In this document: positions 16,870-25,089 of the stretch, in pieces
Position numbering within the stretch: position 1 is the first letter of the stretch
How the letters are laid out: every line of letters begins with the position of its first letter
From: Novosphingobium endophyticum
GTDB taxonomy: Bacteria > Pseudomonadota > Alphaproteobacteria > Sphingomonadales > Sphingomonadaceae
Direction of reading: 5' to 3'
Length of the DNA stretch: 49,034 bases
Assembly (NCBI RefSeq): GCF_014640675.1
Contig: NZ_BMHK01000026.1
Coordinates: forward strand, 1 to 49,034
Notes under the pieces: generated by a model
Database searches by the model: none
Told to the model about the DNA's origin: nothing
The model's input: only the letters and a program-made list of their open reading frames with translations
Translations under genes and position numbers: made by a program

Positions 16870-18510
16870 TTACCTGGATGAATAGAAGCCGGTGGTAACC
16901 TTGAGCACCTGCGGCCTGTCGGTCAGATTGAGGCCGTAATCGGTCTGGTCGCCGTTCCAGACGCGCGTCATGACCCATTTGCCGTCCTTGAAAGTCCCCT
17001 CCTCGACCGACAGGATCACGCCGTTGGGCTCACCTCCGGCCGGCGAGAAACGCACGCGCACGTGATCGCCCATGACGAGATATTCGTTGTCCGAAAACTG
17101 TGCGACGGCCACACCGCCAACCGGTTCATCGGCCCATGACGGTGGTTCGGCGGGCAGCCACGTCCAATCCGCTTCGCCGAACTGCGACAGCCCCCAGGTC
17201 GCCGTGATCCTCCACTTTCCCATGACCGTTGAGCGCGGCGCGCCGTCGTCCGGCTTTGCCTCGCCCCAGGTCGGGCGGGTGAAGGCTATCCGCGCCCAAT
17301 CGCGCATGATCGGCTCCAGTGTCGCATAGGGCAACGCGAAGGCCGCTAGCGTTTCCTTGTCGAGGACGCGCGTTCCCAGCGGGTAATTGGAATAGCCGGT
17401 ATCGTCCATGCCGAAAGGCGCGAATCCGATGCCGCCACGCCCGATGGTCGGCCAGAAGAAACGCGCATACTCTTTCGCATTGCCGATTTCGGGCACCATC
17501 AGGGCGTTGTCCGGTCGCGCGTACTTGTCGAGGTACTTGATTACGTTATCGCTCTTGCGGTCGTAGATGTCGGGGCCGGCGAAATCGATCGCCGGCGCGG
17601 CCGCCTTCCAGATGTCGAGCACGTCCCACTGCGGTCCGCCGCTGGCAACGCCTTCCAGATCGGGCACGTCCGAGGGGCCGGCCAGTGCGGCATTGACGTA
17701 CATCGGCAGTGGCTTCACCGCCTTGCCTGCCTCGGCAATCGCGTTGACGAAACTGGCGACATACCAGGTGTTGAAGGCGCGCGGCGCCTGTTTGCCGAAA
17801 GCCTGTTGCCACGTCCCGGTCTTCCCGGTCTTTTTCGCCAGGACTGCGGGTATTTGCTGCGCGAACAGCTTGTTGCCTTCCGGCGAATAGTCGCGCGGCA
17901 GGCCGTAGGAGCCGGTCTCGTTCTCAGGCTGCATCATGATCACGGTGTTCTGCCGATCGTGGTCGCGCAGATATTCCATGACCTTCACGAACGCGCGCCT
18001 GTCCGCCGCCATCGTGCTCTTTGAAAGCGGCGAGAGCACATAGTGATCCGAACCATCGGGCGTCTTCATGCGCGGGAAGCGCTTGTTGTCGAGCTTGACC
18101 CATGCCGGCGTGTAGGACGGACCGGTGTTCTTCCAGCTGCCGAACCAGAGCAGCACCAAGCGCTTGTCGTGCGCACGCGCCGCATCGAGCAGGGCCTGAA
18201 GGTAAGAGAAGTCGAACTTGCCCTCGGCCGGCTCGACCTGTTCCCACGCGATCGGGATTTCCAGCGTATTGGCATGGATCGTCTCGAGCATCGGCCAGAT
18301 GGCCTCGAGCATCGCGGGGTAATTGCTCGAGTTGTTGGCCTGTGCGCCGAGCATCAGATAGGGCGCCCCATCCACGATCAGCGCATGACGACCATCGCGG
18401 CTTTCCAGACGCGGCAGCGGCGTTTGCGCATCCGATGCGTGAAGAGGTCCCGATGCGGACAGACCGGCGGTCATGAGCGCCAGCAATGCGATGAATCCGG
18501 TCTTTCTCAT
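16870..18510 (-). CDS. GH35 beta-galactosidase (DUF5597 type), exported
   Basis: The 546-aa protein has a Sec signal (residues 1-26). The GH35 barrel begins GAQANNSSNYP; the acid/base is E198 in QPENETGSYG and the likely nucleophile is E341 in ALMVPEIGN. The C-terminal beta-rich domain (about 400-546) matches the DUF5597 region of this subfamily. The subfamily includes the Cellvibrio xyloglucan beta-galactosidase, so removal of galactose from xyloglucan side chains fits. It is the first gene of the leftward operon; GGGAGAG lies close before ATG 18510. The promoter region is shared with xylX. Confidence 0.9.
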   Translation of the reverse strand: MRKTGFIALLALMTAGLSASGPLHASDAQTPLPRLESRDGRHALIVDGAPYLMLGAQANNSSNYPAMLEAIWPMLETIHANTLEIPIAWEQVEPAEGKFDFSYLQALLDAARAHDKRLVLLWFGSWKNTGPSYTPAWVKLDNKRFPRMKTPDGSDHYVLSPLSKSTMAADRRAFVKVMEYLRDHDRQNTVIMMQPENETGSYGLPRDYSPEGNKLFAQQIPAVLAKKTGKTGTWQQAFGKQAPRAFNTWYVASFVNAIAEAGKAVKPLPMYVNAALAGPSDVPDLEGVASGGPQWDVLDIWKAAAPAIDFAGPDIYDRKSDNVIKYLDKYARPDNALMVPEIGNAKEYARFFWPTIGRGGIGFAPFGMDDTGYSNYPLGTRVLDKETLAAFALPYATLEPIMRDWARIAFTRPTWGEAKPDDGAPRSTVMGKWRITATWGLSQFGEADWTWLPAEPPSWADEPVGGVAVAQFSDNEYLVMGDHVRVRFSPAGGEPNGVILSVEEGTFKDGKWVMTRVWNGDQTDYGLNLTDRPQVLKVTTGFYSSR

Positions 18511-18716
18511 TATCTCTCCCTCTCAAGATCGCCATGGACGATGCTCCGTCAGCCGGAGCGTTCGCTGAAGCGTCGGCAGCCGCCGCCAGCGCTGCGACGG
18601 CAGCAGGGCTGTGCAACTCTTCCCTTTGAACCGGCCACGGATTCCAACTTTCTTGTTTGCTTTGGCGCTATCGGCACACATTTGGCGTCGCATCTTGACG
18701 CTGCGTCACTCTTTAT

Positions 18717-18730
18717 AGATAACGCTAACA
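18717..18730. promoter_or_regulatory. LacI-type operator-like site before xylX
   Basis: AGATAACGCTAACA matches 11 of 14 positions of TGGTAGCGCTAACA, the xyl-box described for the Xanthomonas xylose regulon. It lies 20 bp before the xylX start, in the only control region between xylX and the divergent GH35 operon. It overlaps a TATAGAT -10-like element at 18715-18721. This would let the LacI protein encoded at 23871-24962 repress one or both directions. Confidence 0.5.
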
Positions 18731-18750
18731 TTCGTTCAGGGGAATATGCA

Positions 18751-19875
18751 ATGCCGAAAAATTCTCGTGTCGCGGATCGCGGCCTTCCCGATGACTGGCA
18801 AGCCGGCATTTTCCTGGGTCGGATCGAAACCGCGGACGGCCCCACCCCGATTCTGATTCGCGATGGAAGCGTGTTCGACATGGCGAAGGTCGCGCCGACC
18901 GTATCGGCCCTGATTGCGTCGGGCATCACTTCCGGCCGAGAGCGCCTAGGCGGCATCGAAGTGCTCGATAGCGCGCATCTCCTCAGCCCGGTCGACCTGC
19001 AGTGCATCAAGGCCTGCGGCGTGACCTTTGCGGTTTCCGCGCTGGAACGCGTCATCGAGGAACGCGCGCGCGGCGATCACAGCGTTGCCGCCGAAATACG
19101 CGAACGCCTGGAGGCCAAGCTAGGTGGTTCGATTCGCGGCACCGTGCCCGGCTCGCCGGAGGCCGCCGCACTCAGGCAGACGCTGATCGAGGACGGCATG
19201 TGGTCGCAGTACCTTGAGGTCGCGATCGGGCCGGACGCGGAAATCTTCACCAAGTGCCCGGTGCTGGCGACGGTTGGCCAGGAAGCTGCAATCGGGGTAC
19301 GTTCCGATTCCAGCTGGAACAACCCCGAACCCGAAGTCGTGATGATCGCAGGTTCCGATGGCAGGGCAGTCGGCGCGACGCTCGGCAACGACGTGAACCT
19401 GCGCGATTTCGAGGGTCGCTCGGCACTTCTTCTCGGCAAGGCCAAGGACAACAATGCTTCCTGCTCGCTCGGCCCCTTCATCCGCCTGTTCGATGAGGGC
19501 TTCACCATCGACGATGTGCGCGTCGCCGACGTTTCGATGACGATCGAGGGCGAGGACGGCTACATGCTCGAAGGCCACAGCACCATGCGGGAAATCAGTC
19601 GCGATCCCGAAGAGCTGCTGCGCCAGACCATGAGCGAACACGCGTATCCCGACGGCTTCGTCCTGTTCTGCGGCACGCTGTTCGCACCTACGCAGGACCG
19701 CGACGAACCCGGCCGCGGCTTCACCCACAAGACCGGCGATATCGTTACCATTTCCAGCGCCCGCCTCGGCACGCTGGTGAACCGGGTCACCACTTCGGCA
19801 GAAGCGCCGGCGTGGGCGTTCGGCATCGGCGATCTCTTTTCCAACCTGGCCCGTCGCGGGCTGCTCACGGCATGA
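18751..19875 (+). CDS. xylX: 2-keto-3-deoxy-D-xylonate dehydratase (FAH family)
   Basis: XylX dehydrates 2-keto-3-deoxyxylonate to alpha-ketoglutarate semialdehyde in the Weimberg pathway. The 374-aa protein shares long stretches with Caulobacter XylX as I recall it (LAPVDLQCLKAAGVTFAVS-like start, ALERVIEERARGD, WSQYLEVAIGPDAEIFTK, GNDVNLRDFEGRSALLL, KAKDNNASC). These include the acidic metal-binding residues of the fumarylacetoacetate-hydrolase fold. The ATG at 18751 follows CAGGGGAA; an in-frame extension upstream crosses the promoter. Its stop overlaps xylB as ATGA. Confidence 0.93.
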   Translation: MPKNSRVADRGLPDDWQAGIFLGRIETADGPTPILIRDGSVFDMAKVAPTVSALIASGITSGRERLGGIEVLDSAHLLSPVDLQCIKACGVTFAVSALERVIEERARGDHSVAAEIRERLEAKLGGSIRGTVPGSPEAAALRQTLIEDGMWSQYLEVAIGPDAEIFTKCPVLATVGQEAAIGVRSDSSWNNPEPEVVMIAGSDGRAVGATLGNDVNLRDFEGRSALLLGKAKDNNASCSLGPFIRLFDEGFTIDDVRVADVSMTIEGEDGYMLEGHSTMREISRDPEELLRQTMSEHAYPDGFVLFCGTLFAPTQDRDEPGRGFTHKTGDIVTISSARLGTLVNRVTTSAEAPAWAFGIGDLFSNLARRGLLTA

Positions 19876-20678
19876 CGGACAACCAGAACAATATGCACAA
19901 ACAGACTTCCCTCGGCGGCCTGAGCGCCGTCTATCCCGAGCTTCAGGACCGCCGCGTCATTATCACCGGTGGCGCCAGCGGCATCGGCGCCGGACTGGTC
20001 GAGGCCTTTGTCGCGCAAGGCGCGCAGGTCATGTTCATCGACATCCAGGATGACGAGGGAGAAGCGCTCGCCGCCCGGCTGATGAATGGCGCGCGCCATG
20101 CACCGGTCTACCGGCATCTCGATCTGACCGACATCGATGCGGTTTCCACCGGGATCGCGGGCATGGTCGGCGAGCTCGGCGGAGTTGACATTCTGATCAA
20201 CAACGCCGCCAATGACGATCGCCACGCCATCGAGGATGTCACGTCGGCGTTCTGGGACGAACGCATGAACGTGAACCTGCGCCATCAGTTCTTCGCGGCA
20301 CAGGCTGTCGTGCCCGCGATGCGCAATGCCGGGGGCGGCGTCATTATCAACTTCGGTTCGATCAGCTGGCATCTGGCGCTGCCCGATCTGGTGCTTTACC
20401 AGACAGCCAAGGCCGCGATTTCAGGCCTCACGCGCAGTCTCGCGCGCGACCTCGGGGGAGACAACATCCGCGTCAACACCATCGTACCGGGCAACGTGAA
20501 AACGCCGCGACAGGAGAAATGGTACACGCCCGAAGGCGAGGCCGAAATCGTCGCGGCCCAATGCCTTCCGGGACGTATCACGCCCCGGGATGTCGCCGCC
20601 CTGGCGCTGTTCCTCAGCTCCGATGGCGCGCGCATGTGCACGGGCCACGACTGGTGGGTGGACGCCGGATGGAGGTAA
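19872..20678 (+). CDS. xylB: D-xylose 1-dehydrogenase (SDR)
   Basis: XylB oxidises D-xylose to D-xylonolactone with NAD, the first Weimberg step. This is the Caulobacter XylB, not the xylulokinase of the same name. The 268-aa SDR has TGGASGIGAG, NNAANDDRH, NFGSISWHLALPDLVLYQTAK with Ser, Tyr and Lys, GNVKTPRQEKWYTPEGEAE and the C-terminal CTGHDWWVDAGWR. These are nearly those of the Caulobacter enzyme. L-arabinose is an alternative substrate in related enzymes. It overlaps xylX by four bases. Confidence 0.93.
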   Translation: MTDNQNNMHKQTSLGGLSAVYPELQDRRVIITGGASGIGAGLVEAFVAQGAQVMFIDIQDDEGEALAARLMNGARHAPVYRHLDLTDIDAVSTGIAGMVGELGGVDILINNAANDDRHAIEDVTSAFWDERMNVNLRHQFFAAQAVVPAMRNAGGGVIINFGSISWHLALPDLVLYQTAKAAISGLTRSLARDLGGDNIRVNTIVPGNVKTPRQEKWYTPEGEAEIVAAQCLPGRITPRDVAALALFLSSDGARMCTGHDWWVDAGWR

Positions 20679-20683
20679 CGCAC

Positions 20684-21556
20684 ATGCAGGCCGAACATCT
20701 GCTTTCCATCGGCGCGACACTGGGCGAAGGCCCGGTCTGGATCGACGGCGCGTTGTGGTTCGTCGACATCAAGAACGACACGGTGTTCCGCTTCGATCCC
20801 GCCTCGCGCGATCTCGCGCGCTGGAAAGCGCCCGAGCATGTCGGCTGGGTTCTTCCTTCCGGGCAACGGGGGCTGATTGCCGGGCTGATGAGCGGTCCGC
20901 ATCGGTTCCTGCCGGAAACAGGCGCGTTCGAACGCATTGCCCATGTCCAGGCCGACCTGCCCGATAATCGCCTGAACGACGCTGCCATCGACGGTGAGGG
21001 CCGGATCTGGTTCGGCACCATGGACAACCTCGAGGAAAGCGCGACCGGCCTGGTCTTCGTGCTCGACAAGGGCGCGGTTACGCAAGCCACCCTCTCCCCG
21101 GTCACAATCACCAACGGGCCGGCCATCTCGCCCTGCGGCGCCAGGCTTTACCACGTCGACACGCTCGGGCGGAGAGTGATCCGCCACGCGATCGCGCCCG
21201 GCGGCACTGCCGATGCCGGCGAGATCTTCCTCGACTTTAACGACGACGCCCACGCGGACTGGGGCTATCCCGATGGCGCGATCTGCGATGCCGAGGGCGC
21301 CGTCTGGCTCGGTTTCTTCGGCGGGGGTGCCGCGCGTCGTTTTTCCCCCGACGGGACGCTGACGCATGAAGCGCGCTTTCCCGTCAGCAACATCACCAAA
21401 GTCGCGCTCGGCGGTGCCGACGGGCACACCGCCTACGCCACCACCGCGAGACAGGGCTTGTCCGACGCGCAACGGGCGGCCGAGCCGCTGGCTGGCGACA
21501 TTTTCACGTTCCGCGTGGAAGTGCCCGCACCACTGGCCCGTCACGCAAACACCTGA
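20684..21556 (+). CDS. xylC: Xylonolactonase, SMP-30/gluconolactonase family
   Basis: XylC opens D-xylono-lactone to xylonate. The 290-aa beta-propeller has SMP-30 metal-site motifs: LGEGPVW (Glu), WFVDIKNDT, RLNDAAIDGEGRIWFGTMD (Asn and Asp), ITNGPAISPCG and GYPDGAICDAEGAVW (Asp). The ATG at 20684 is preferred over 20669 because GGAGG (20671-20675) lies eight bases before it. That ribosome site is embedded in the last codons of xylB. Confidence 0.92.
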   Translation: MQAEHLLSIGATLGEGPVWIDGALWFVDIKNDTVFRFDPASRDLARWKAPEHVGWVLPSGQRGLIAGLMSGPHRFLPETGAFERIAHVQADLPDNRLNDAAIDGEGRIWFGTMDNLEESATGLVFVLDKGAVTQATLSPVTITNGPAISPCGARLYHVDTLGRRVIRHAIAPGGTADAGEIFLDFNDDAHADWGYPDGAICDAEGAVWLGFFGGGAARRFSPDGTLTHEARFPVSNITKVALGGADGHTAYATTARQGLSDAQRAAEPLAGDIFTFRVEVPAPLARHANT

Positions 21557-21616
21557 AGAAATCCGATCCGGGTCGCAAAGCTACAATACCCGGGAAACAG
21601 GGAAAGGATCGTCTCA

Positions 21617-23020
21617 ATGGACAGGGTCACAATCAATAAGCGCCTCATCGCGCTGGTGGTCGCGGTCGCGACGATCGGCGGCTTCATGTTCGGGTACGAT
21701 TCCGGGGTAATCAACGGCACCCAACACGGCCTTGAATCGGCCTTCAATCTGGGCCGACTGGGCATCGGCGTGAATGTCGGCGCGATCCTGGTGGGCTCGG
21801 CGATCGGCGCCTTCATCGCCGGTCGCCTGTCTGACCTCATCGGACGCCGCGGCACGATGATGCTTTCCGCCGTGCTGTTTCTCGTCTCGGCGATCCTGGC
21901 CGGCGCGGCGGATACCTCGGCGCTCTTCATCATCGCGCGCATCATCGGCGGCCTCGGCGTCGGCGCGGCCAGCGTTACCTCGCCGGTCTATATTTCCGAG
22001 ATGACCCCCGCCCATGTGCGCGGCCGGCTGTCCAGCGTGCAACAGGTGATGATCATCACCGGCCTGACCGGAGCCTTTGTCGCCAACTTCGTGCTCGCCC
22101 GCTGGGCCGGCGGCTCCACGGCGACGCTGTGGTTCGATTTTCCGGCATGGCGCTGGATGTTCTGGCTCCAGGCCATCCCCGCCGCGATCTACCTCGTCGC
22201 CCTGCTCTTTATCCCGGAAAGCCCGCGCTACCTTGTCGCACGCGAGCGTGAATCCGAGGCGCGCAGCGTACTTACCCGCCTGTTCGGCGAGGTCGAGGCC
22301 GAACGGAAAGTCGCGGAAATCCGCGCATCGCTCGCCGTCGACCACCATCGCCCGCGCCTGTCCGACCTCATCGACAAGACCACCGGACGTATCCGGCCGA
22401 TCCTGTGGGTCGGCATTGGCCTCGCCGTGTTCCAGCAGTTCGTCGGCATCAACGTGGTGTTCTACTACGGCGCGACATTGTGGCAGGCGGTGGGCTTCAC
22501 CGAAGACTCCGCGCTGCAGACCAATATCCTCTCGGGCGCGCTTTCGATCGGTGCCTGCCTCGCGACCATCGCCCTGATCGACAAGGTCGGCCGCAAGCCG
22601 CTGCTCCTGGTCGGTTCGGCGGGCATGACAGTCTCACTCGGGATCGTTGCCTGGGCCTTCTCGACCGCCGTCACTGGCGTGAACGGCGGGGTCGTCCTGC
22701 CGGGCAACTCGGGCCTCATCGCGCTGATCGCAGCGAACGCGTACGTCGTCTTCTTCAACCTGAGCTGGGGTCCCGTCATGTGGGTCATGCTCGGCGAGAT
22801 GTTCCCCAACCAGATTCGCGGTTCGGCGCTGGCCGTTGCGGGCTTCGCGCAGTGGATCGCCAACGCCCTGATCTCGGTGAGTTTCCCCAGCATGGCGGAC
22901 AAGCCGGGCCTTGCGATCACCTATGTCCTCTACGCCACCGCGGCCGCCATCTCATTCTTCTTCGTCCGCGCGGCGGTGCAGGAGACTCGCGGCCGCGAAC
23001 TCGAGGACATGAAAGGGTGA
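21617..23020 (+). CDS. MFS sugar porter, probably D-xylose/H+ symporter
   Basis: The 467-aa protein has 12 predicted membrane segments and sugar-porter signatures: GYDSGVINGT, DLIGRRGTM, PESPRYLVARER, QQFVGINVVFYYG, DKVGRKPLLL and GEMFPNQIRGSAL. These are the XylE/GLUT family motifs. Its place directly after xylXBC and before a mutarotase makes xylose, or another pentose released in the periplasm, the likely substrate. The ATG at 21617 is 60 bp after xylC. Confidence 0.9.
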   Translation: MDRVTINKRLIALVVAVATIGGFMFGYDSGVINGTQHGLESAFNLGRLGIGVNVGAILVGSAIGAFIAGRLSDLIGRRGTMMLSAVLFLVSAILAGAADTSALFIIARIIGGLGVGAASVTSPVYISEMTPAHVRGRLSSVQQVMIITGLTGAFVANFVLARWAGGSTATLWFDFPAWRWMFWLQAIPAAIYLVALLFIPESPRYLVARERESEARSVLTRLFGEVEAERKVAEIRASLAVDHHRPRLSDLIDKTTGRIRPILWVGIGLAVFQQFVGINVVFYYGATLWQAVGFTEDSALQTNILSGALSIGACLATIALIDKVGRKPLLLVGSAGMTVSLGIVAWAFSTAVTGVNGGVVLPGNSGLIALIAANAYVVFFNLSWGPVMWVMLGEMFPNQIRGSALAVAGFAQWIANALISVSFPSMADKPGLAITYVLYATAAAISFFFVRAAVQETRGRELEDMKG

Positions 23021-23850
23021 AAATCGCGGCGGGAGACTGGCAGCTGGAGCTGGCCCCCCGTCGCGGCGGCATGGTCCGCGCGCTGACACGGCGGGGGCGC
23101 AATATCCTGCGCCCCATGCCGGCCGGCAGCGCCGAGCCATTCGAGAGCGCATGCTTTCCCCTCGCGCCCTATGTGAACCGCATCTCCCACGGGCGCTTCG
23201 AATGGGAGGGCACCGTCTATACGCTGCCCCCCAATCACGACGGGCAGCGCCATCCGCTGCATGGCACGGCATGGCTTGGCGCGTGGGAAATCGAGGCGCA
23301 CGGCGCGCACCACGTGACGCTCGTGCATCACCACAAGGCTGGTGCGGACTGGGCCTGGTCGTTTACCCTGCACCAGACACTGCACGTTTCCCCTTCAGGT
23401 CTCGATGCGCGACTGGAACTGCGCAACACCGATGAGCGCACGATGCCGGCCAGCCTTGGTTTTCACCCCTGGTTCTGCCGCCGGGAAGTGACAGGCATCG
23501 CCTTTGACGCCCGCGCGGTCTGGCTGGCCGACCCGGACATGCTGCCAACCGCCACTGCGGCGGCCGACACGCTGGGAGACTGGAGCCGGGGCGCGAGCCT
23601 TGAACGGGCCGATCTGGTCGATCATTGCTACGCCGGCTGGGATGGAACCCTACGGCTCTCGCGCAAGGACGGCGATGTCCTGCTGGAAGGTTATGCCACA
23701 CCTTTCCTGCACCTCTATGTGCCGCCAGAGCAGGACTTCTTCTGCGCCGAGCCGCAGAGCGCGATGCCCAATGCCGTCAACATGGAGCCACCGGTGCCGC
23801 TGGCTCCGGGCGCGACCAGCGGCATCGCGATGCGCATCCGCAGCGCATAA
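23017..23850 (+). CDS. Aldose 1-epimerase (mutarotase) family protein
   Basis: The 277-aa protein starts at GTG 23017, overlapping the MFS stop as GTGA. Family features are FPLAPYVNRISHGRFEWEG, HPLHGTAWLGAWEI (catalytic His region), SLGFHPWFCR and a late DLVDHCYAGWDG. Mutarotases interconvert alpha and beta anomers. Here it would supply the anomer used by XylB. Length is slightly shorter than E. coli GalM, as in the galactose-mutarotase-like subgroup. Its stop is 20 bp from the convergent lacI-family gene. Confidence 0.88.
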   Translation: MKIAAGDWQLELAPRRGGMVRALTRRGRNILRPMPAGSAEPFESACFPLAPYVNRISHGRFEWEGTVYTLPPNHDGQRHPLHGTAWLGAWEIEAHGAHHVTLVHHHKAGADWAWSFTLHQTLHVSPSGLDARLELRNTDERTMPASLGFHPWFCRREVTGIAFDARAVWLADPDMLPTATAAADTLGDWSRGASLERADLVDHCYAGWDGTLRLSRKDGDVLLEGYATPFLHLYVPPEQDFFCAEPQSAMPNAVNMEPPVPLAPGATSGIAMRIRSA

Positions 23851-23870
23851 AGGCAGCGCCCGCCGGCCGA

Positions 23871-24962
23871 TCAGGCGGGACGACGCAGCGCCGGCCGGCG
23901 GCGTCGCGGGGCCGCGTCGGATTGGCGGCGCACCAGCTCGTAATCCACCTGGATGCGGTGCGTGTTGATCTCGCTCTTGCGCTTGTTGCGCAGGAGCGTG
24001 ACGAGCAGTTCCACCGCGCGGCGGCTCATCTGCGCGATCGGCTGCCGGATTGTCGTCAGTTCGGGCCAGATCGTGGTCGCCAGCGCCACGTCGTCGAACC
24101 CGCACACGGTCAGGTCGCTCGGCACGTCCAGTCCGCCACGATGCGCGATCGCCACTGCCGCAGCGGCCATATCGTCGTTGCTGGCGAATATCGCCGATGG
24201 CGCATCCTCCAGGGAAAGCAGGCGTTCGGCCGCGTCCAGCCCTGAACGATAGGTGAAATAGCCCTGGGCCACGAGCGAATCGTCGAAGGCAATTCCCGCT
24301 TCGGCAAGAGCCTCCCGGTAGCCTTCGAGACGCTCGTTGCTCGCGGAAAGTTCGGGATGACCGGCAATAAAACCGATCCTCTCGTGCCCAAGGCCGAGCA
24401 GGTGCGCGGTCATCTCGCGCGCGGCACTGCGGTCATCGATCATGATCGCCGCGACGCCCACGGGCGCCTTTGCCGTTGCCACCGCCACGGTCGGCATTCC
24501 GGCCTGTTCCAGAACCGTCAGAACCTCTGGCGTTTCATTGAGCGGCGGCGGAAGGATCACACCGTCCACCCCGCTGGCGACCATGCGTTCGGTGGCCAGG
24601 GTAAGGTCTTCCCCATCCTCTACCTTCTGCACAATAATCTGCACGTCCGCACGCCCGGCTTCCTCCAGACTGCCGACGATAAAGGCGCTCAGAAACGCCT
24701 CGGACGGGTTGGAATAGAGCAGACCCAGCCTGATCTGGGCCGCCCCGGCCAGATTGCGCGCGGCACGATTCGGCGCATAGTTGAGCTGTGCGATCGCCGC
24801 GTTGACGGTATCGCGGGTCGACTGACGAACCTTGGGCTCCGAATTGATGACGCGTGAAACAGTCATGATCGACACGCCGGCAAGCGCGGCTACATCGGCG
24901 ATCGTCGGGGCGCCGGTCTGGCGGGATCTCGCCGGGCGGCGTTTGCGCTCACTATCTGTCAT
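23871..24962 (-). CDS. LacI-family transcriptional repressor
   Basis: The 363-aa protein has a LacI helix-turn-helix at residues 19-50 (TIADVAALAGVSIMTVSRVIN) with the hinge helix near NYAPNRAARNLAG. A periplasmic-binding-protein-like effector domain follows (GLLYSNPSEAFLSAF, GVDGVILPPP, IGFIAGHPELSASNERLEGY, AIFASNDDMAAA, CGFDD). It sits between the xyl genes and GH3, and LacI-type palindromes lie before xylX, GH3 and TonB receptor 1. It is therefore the probable local regulator, with xylose or a xyloglucan sugar as inferred inducer. Confidence 0.93.
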   Translation of the reverse strand: MTDSERKRRPARSRQTGAPTIADVAALAGVSIMTVSRVINSEPKVRQSTRDTVNAAIAQLNYAPNRAARNLAGAAQIRLGLLYSNPSEAFLSAFIVGSLEEAGRADVQIIVQKVEDGEDLTLATERMVASGVDGVILPPPLNETPEVLTVLEQAGMPTVAVATAKAPVGVAAIMIDDRSAAREMTAHLLGLGHERIGFIAGHPELSASNERLEGYREALAEAGIAFDDSLVAQGYFTYRSGLDAAERLLSLEDAPSAIFASNDDMAAAAVAIAHRGGLDVPSDLTVCGFDDVALATTIWPELTTIRQPIAQMSRRAVELLVTLLRNKRKSEINTHRIQVDYELVRRQSDAAPRRRRPALRRPA

Positions 24963-25030
24963 GCGTCAACTCTAGCAGGAAGTTTTCGATGCGCGAAATG
25001 CACTCGTCGCCCTTCACTCGCACAATTTAA

Positions 25031-25044
25031 TGGTAGCGCAAACA
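25031..25044. promoter_or_regulatory. LacI-type operator-like site before GH3
   Basis: TGGTAGCGCAAACA differs at one position of 14 from TGGTAGCGCTAACA, the Xanthomonas xyl-box. It lies 46 bp before the GH3 start and 69 bp from the divergent lacI-family start, so it could control both. This is the best match to that consensus in the window. Confidence 0.65.
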
Positions 25045-25089
25045 TTTGTTGTGCCATAGAGCTTCCATATGGGATAGAATGAGGATGTA

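Noticed and set aside
15129..16898. 589-codon plus-strand frame
   Set aside because: It is antisense to GH31. The GH31 reading has a signal peptide, PA14 and both catalytic Asp residues; this one has none.
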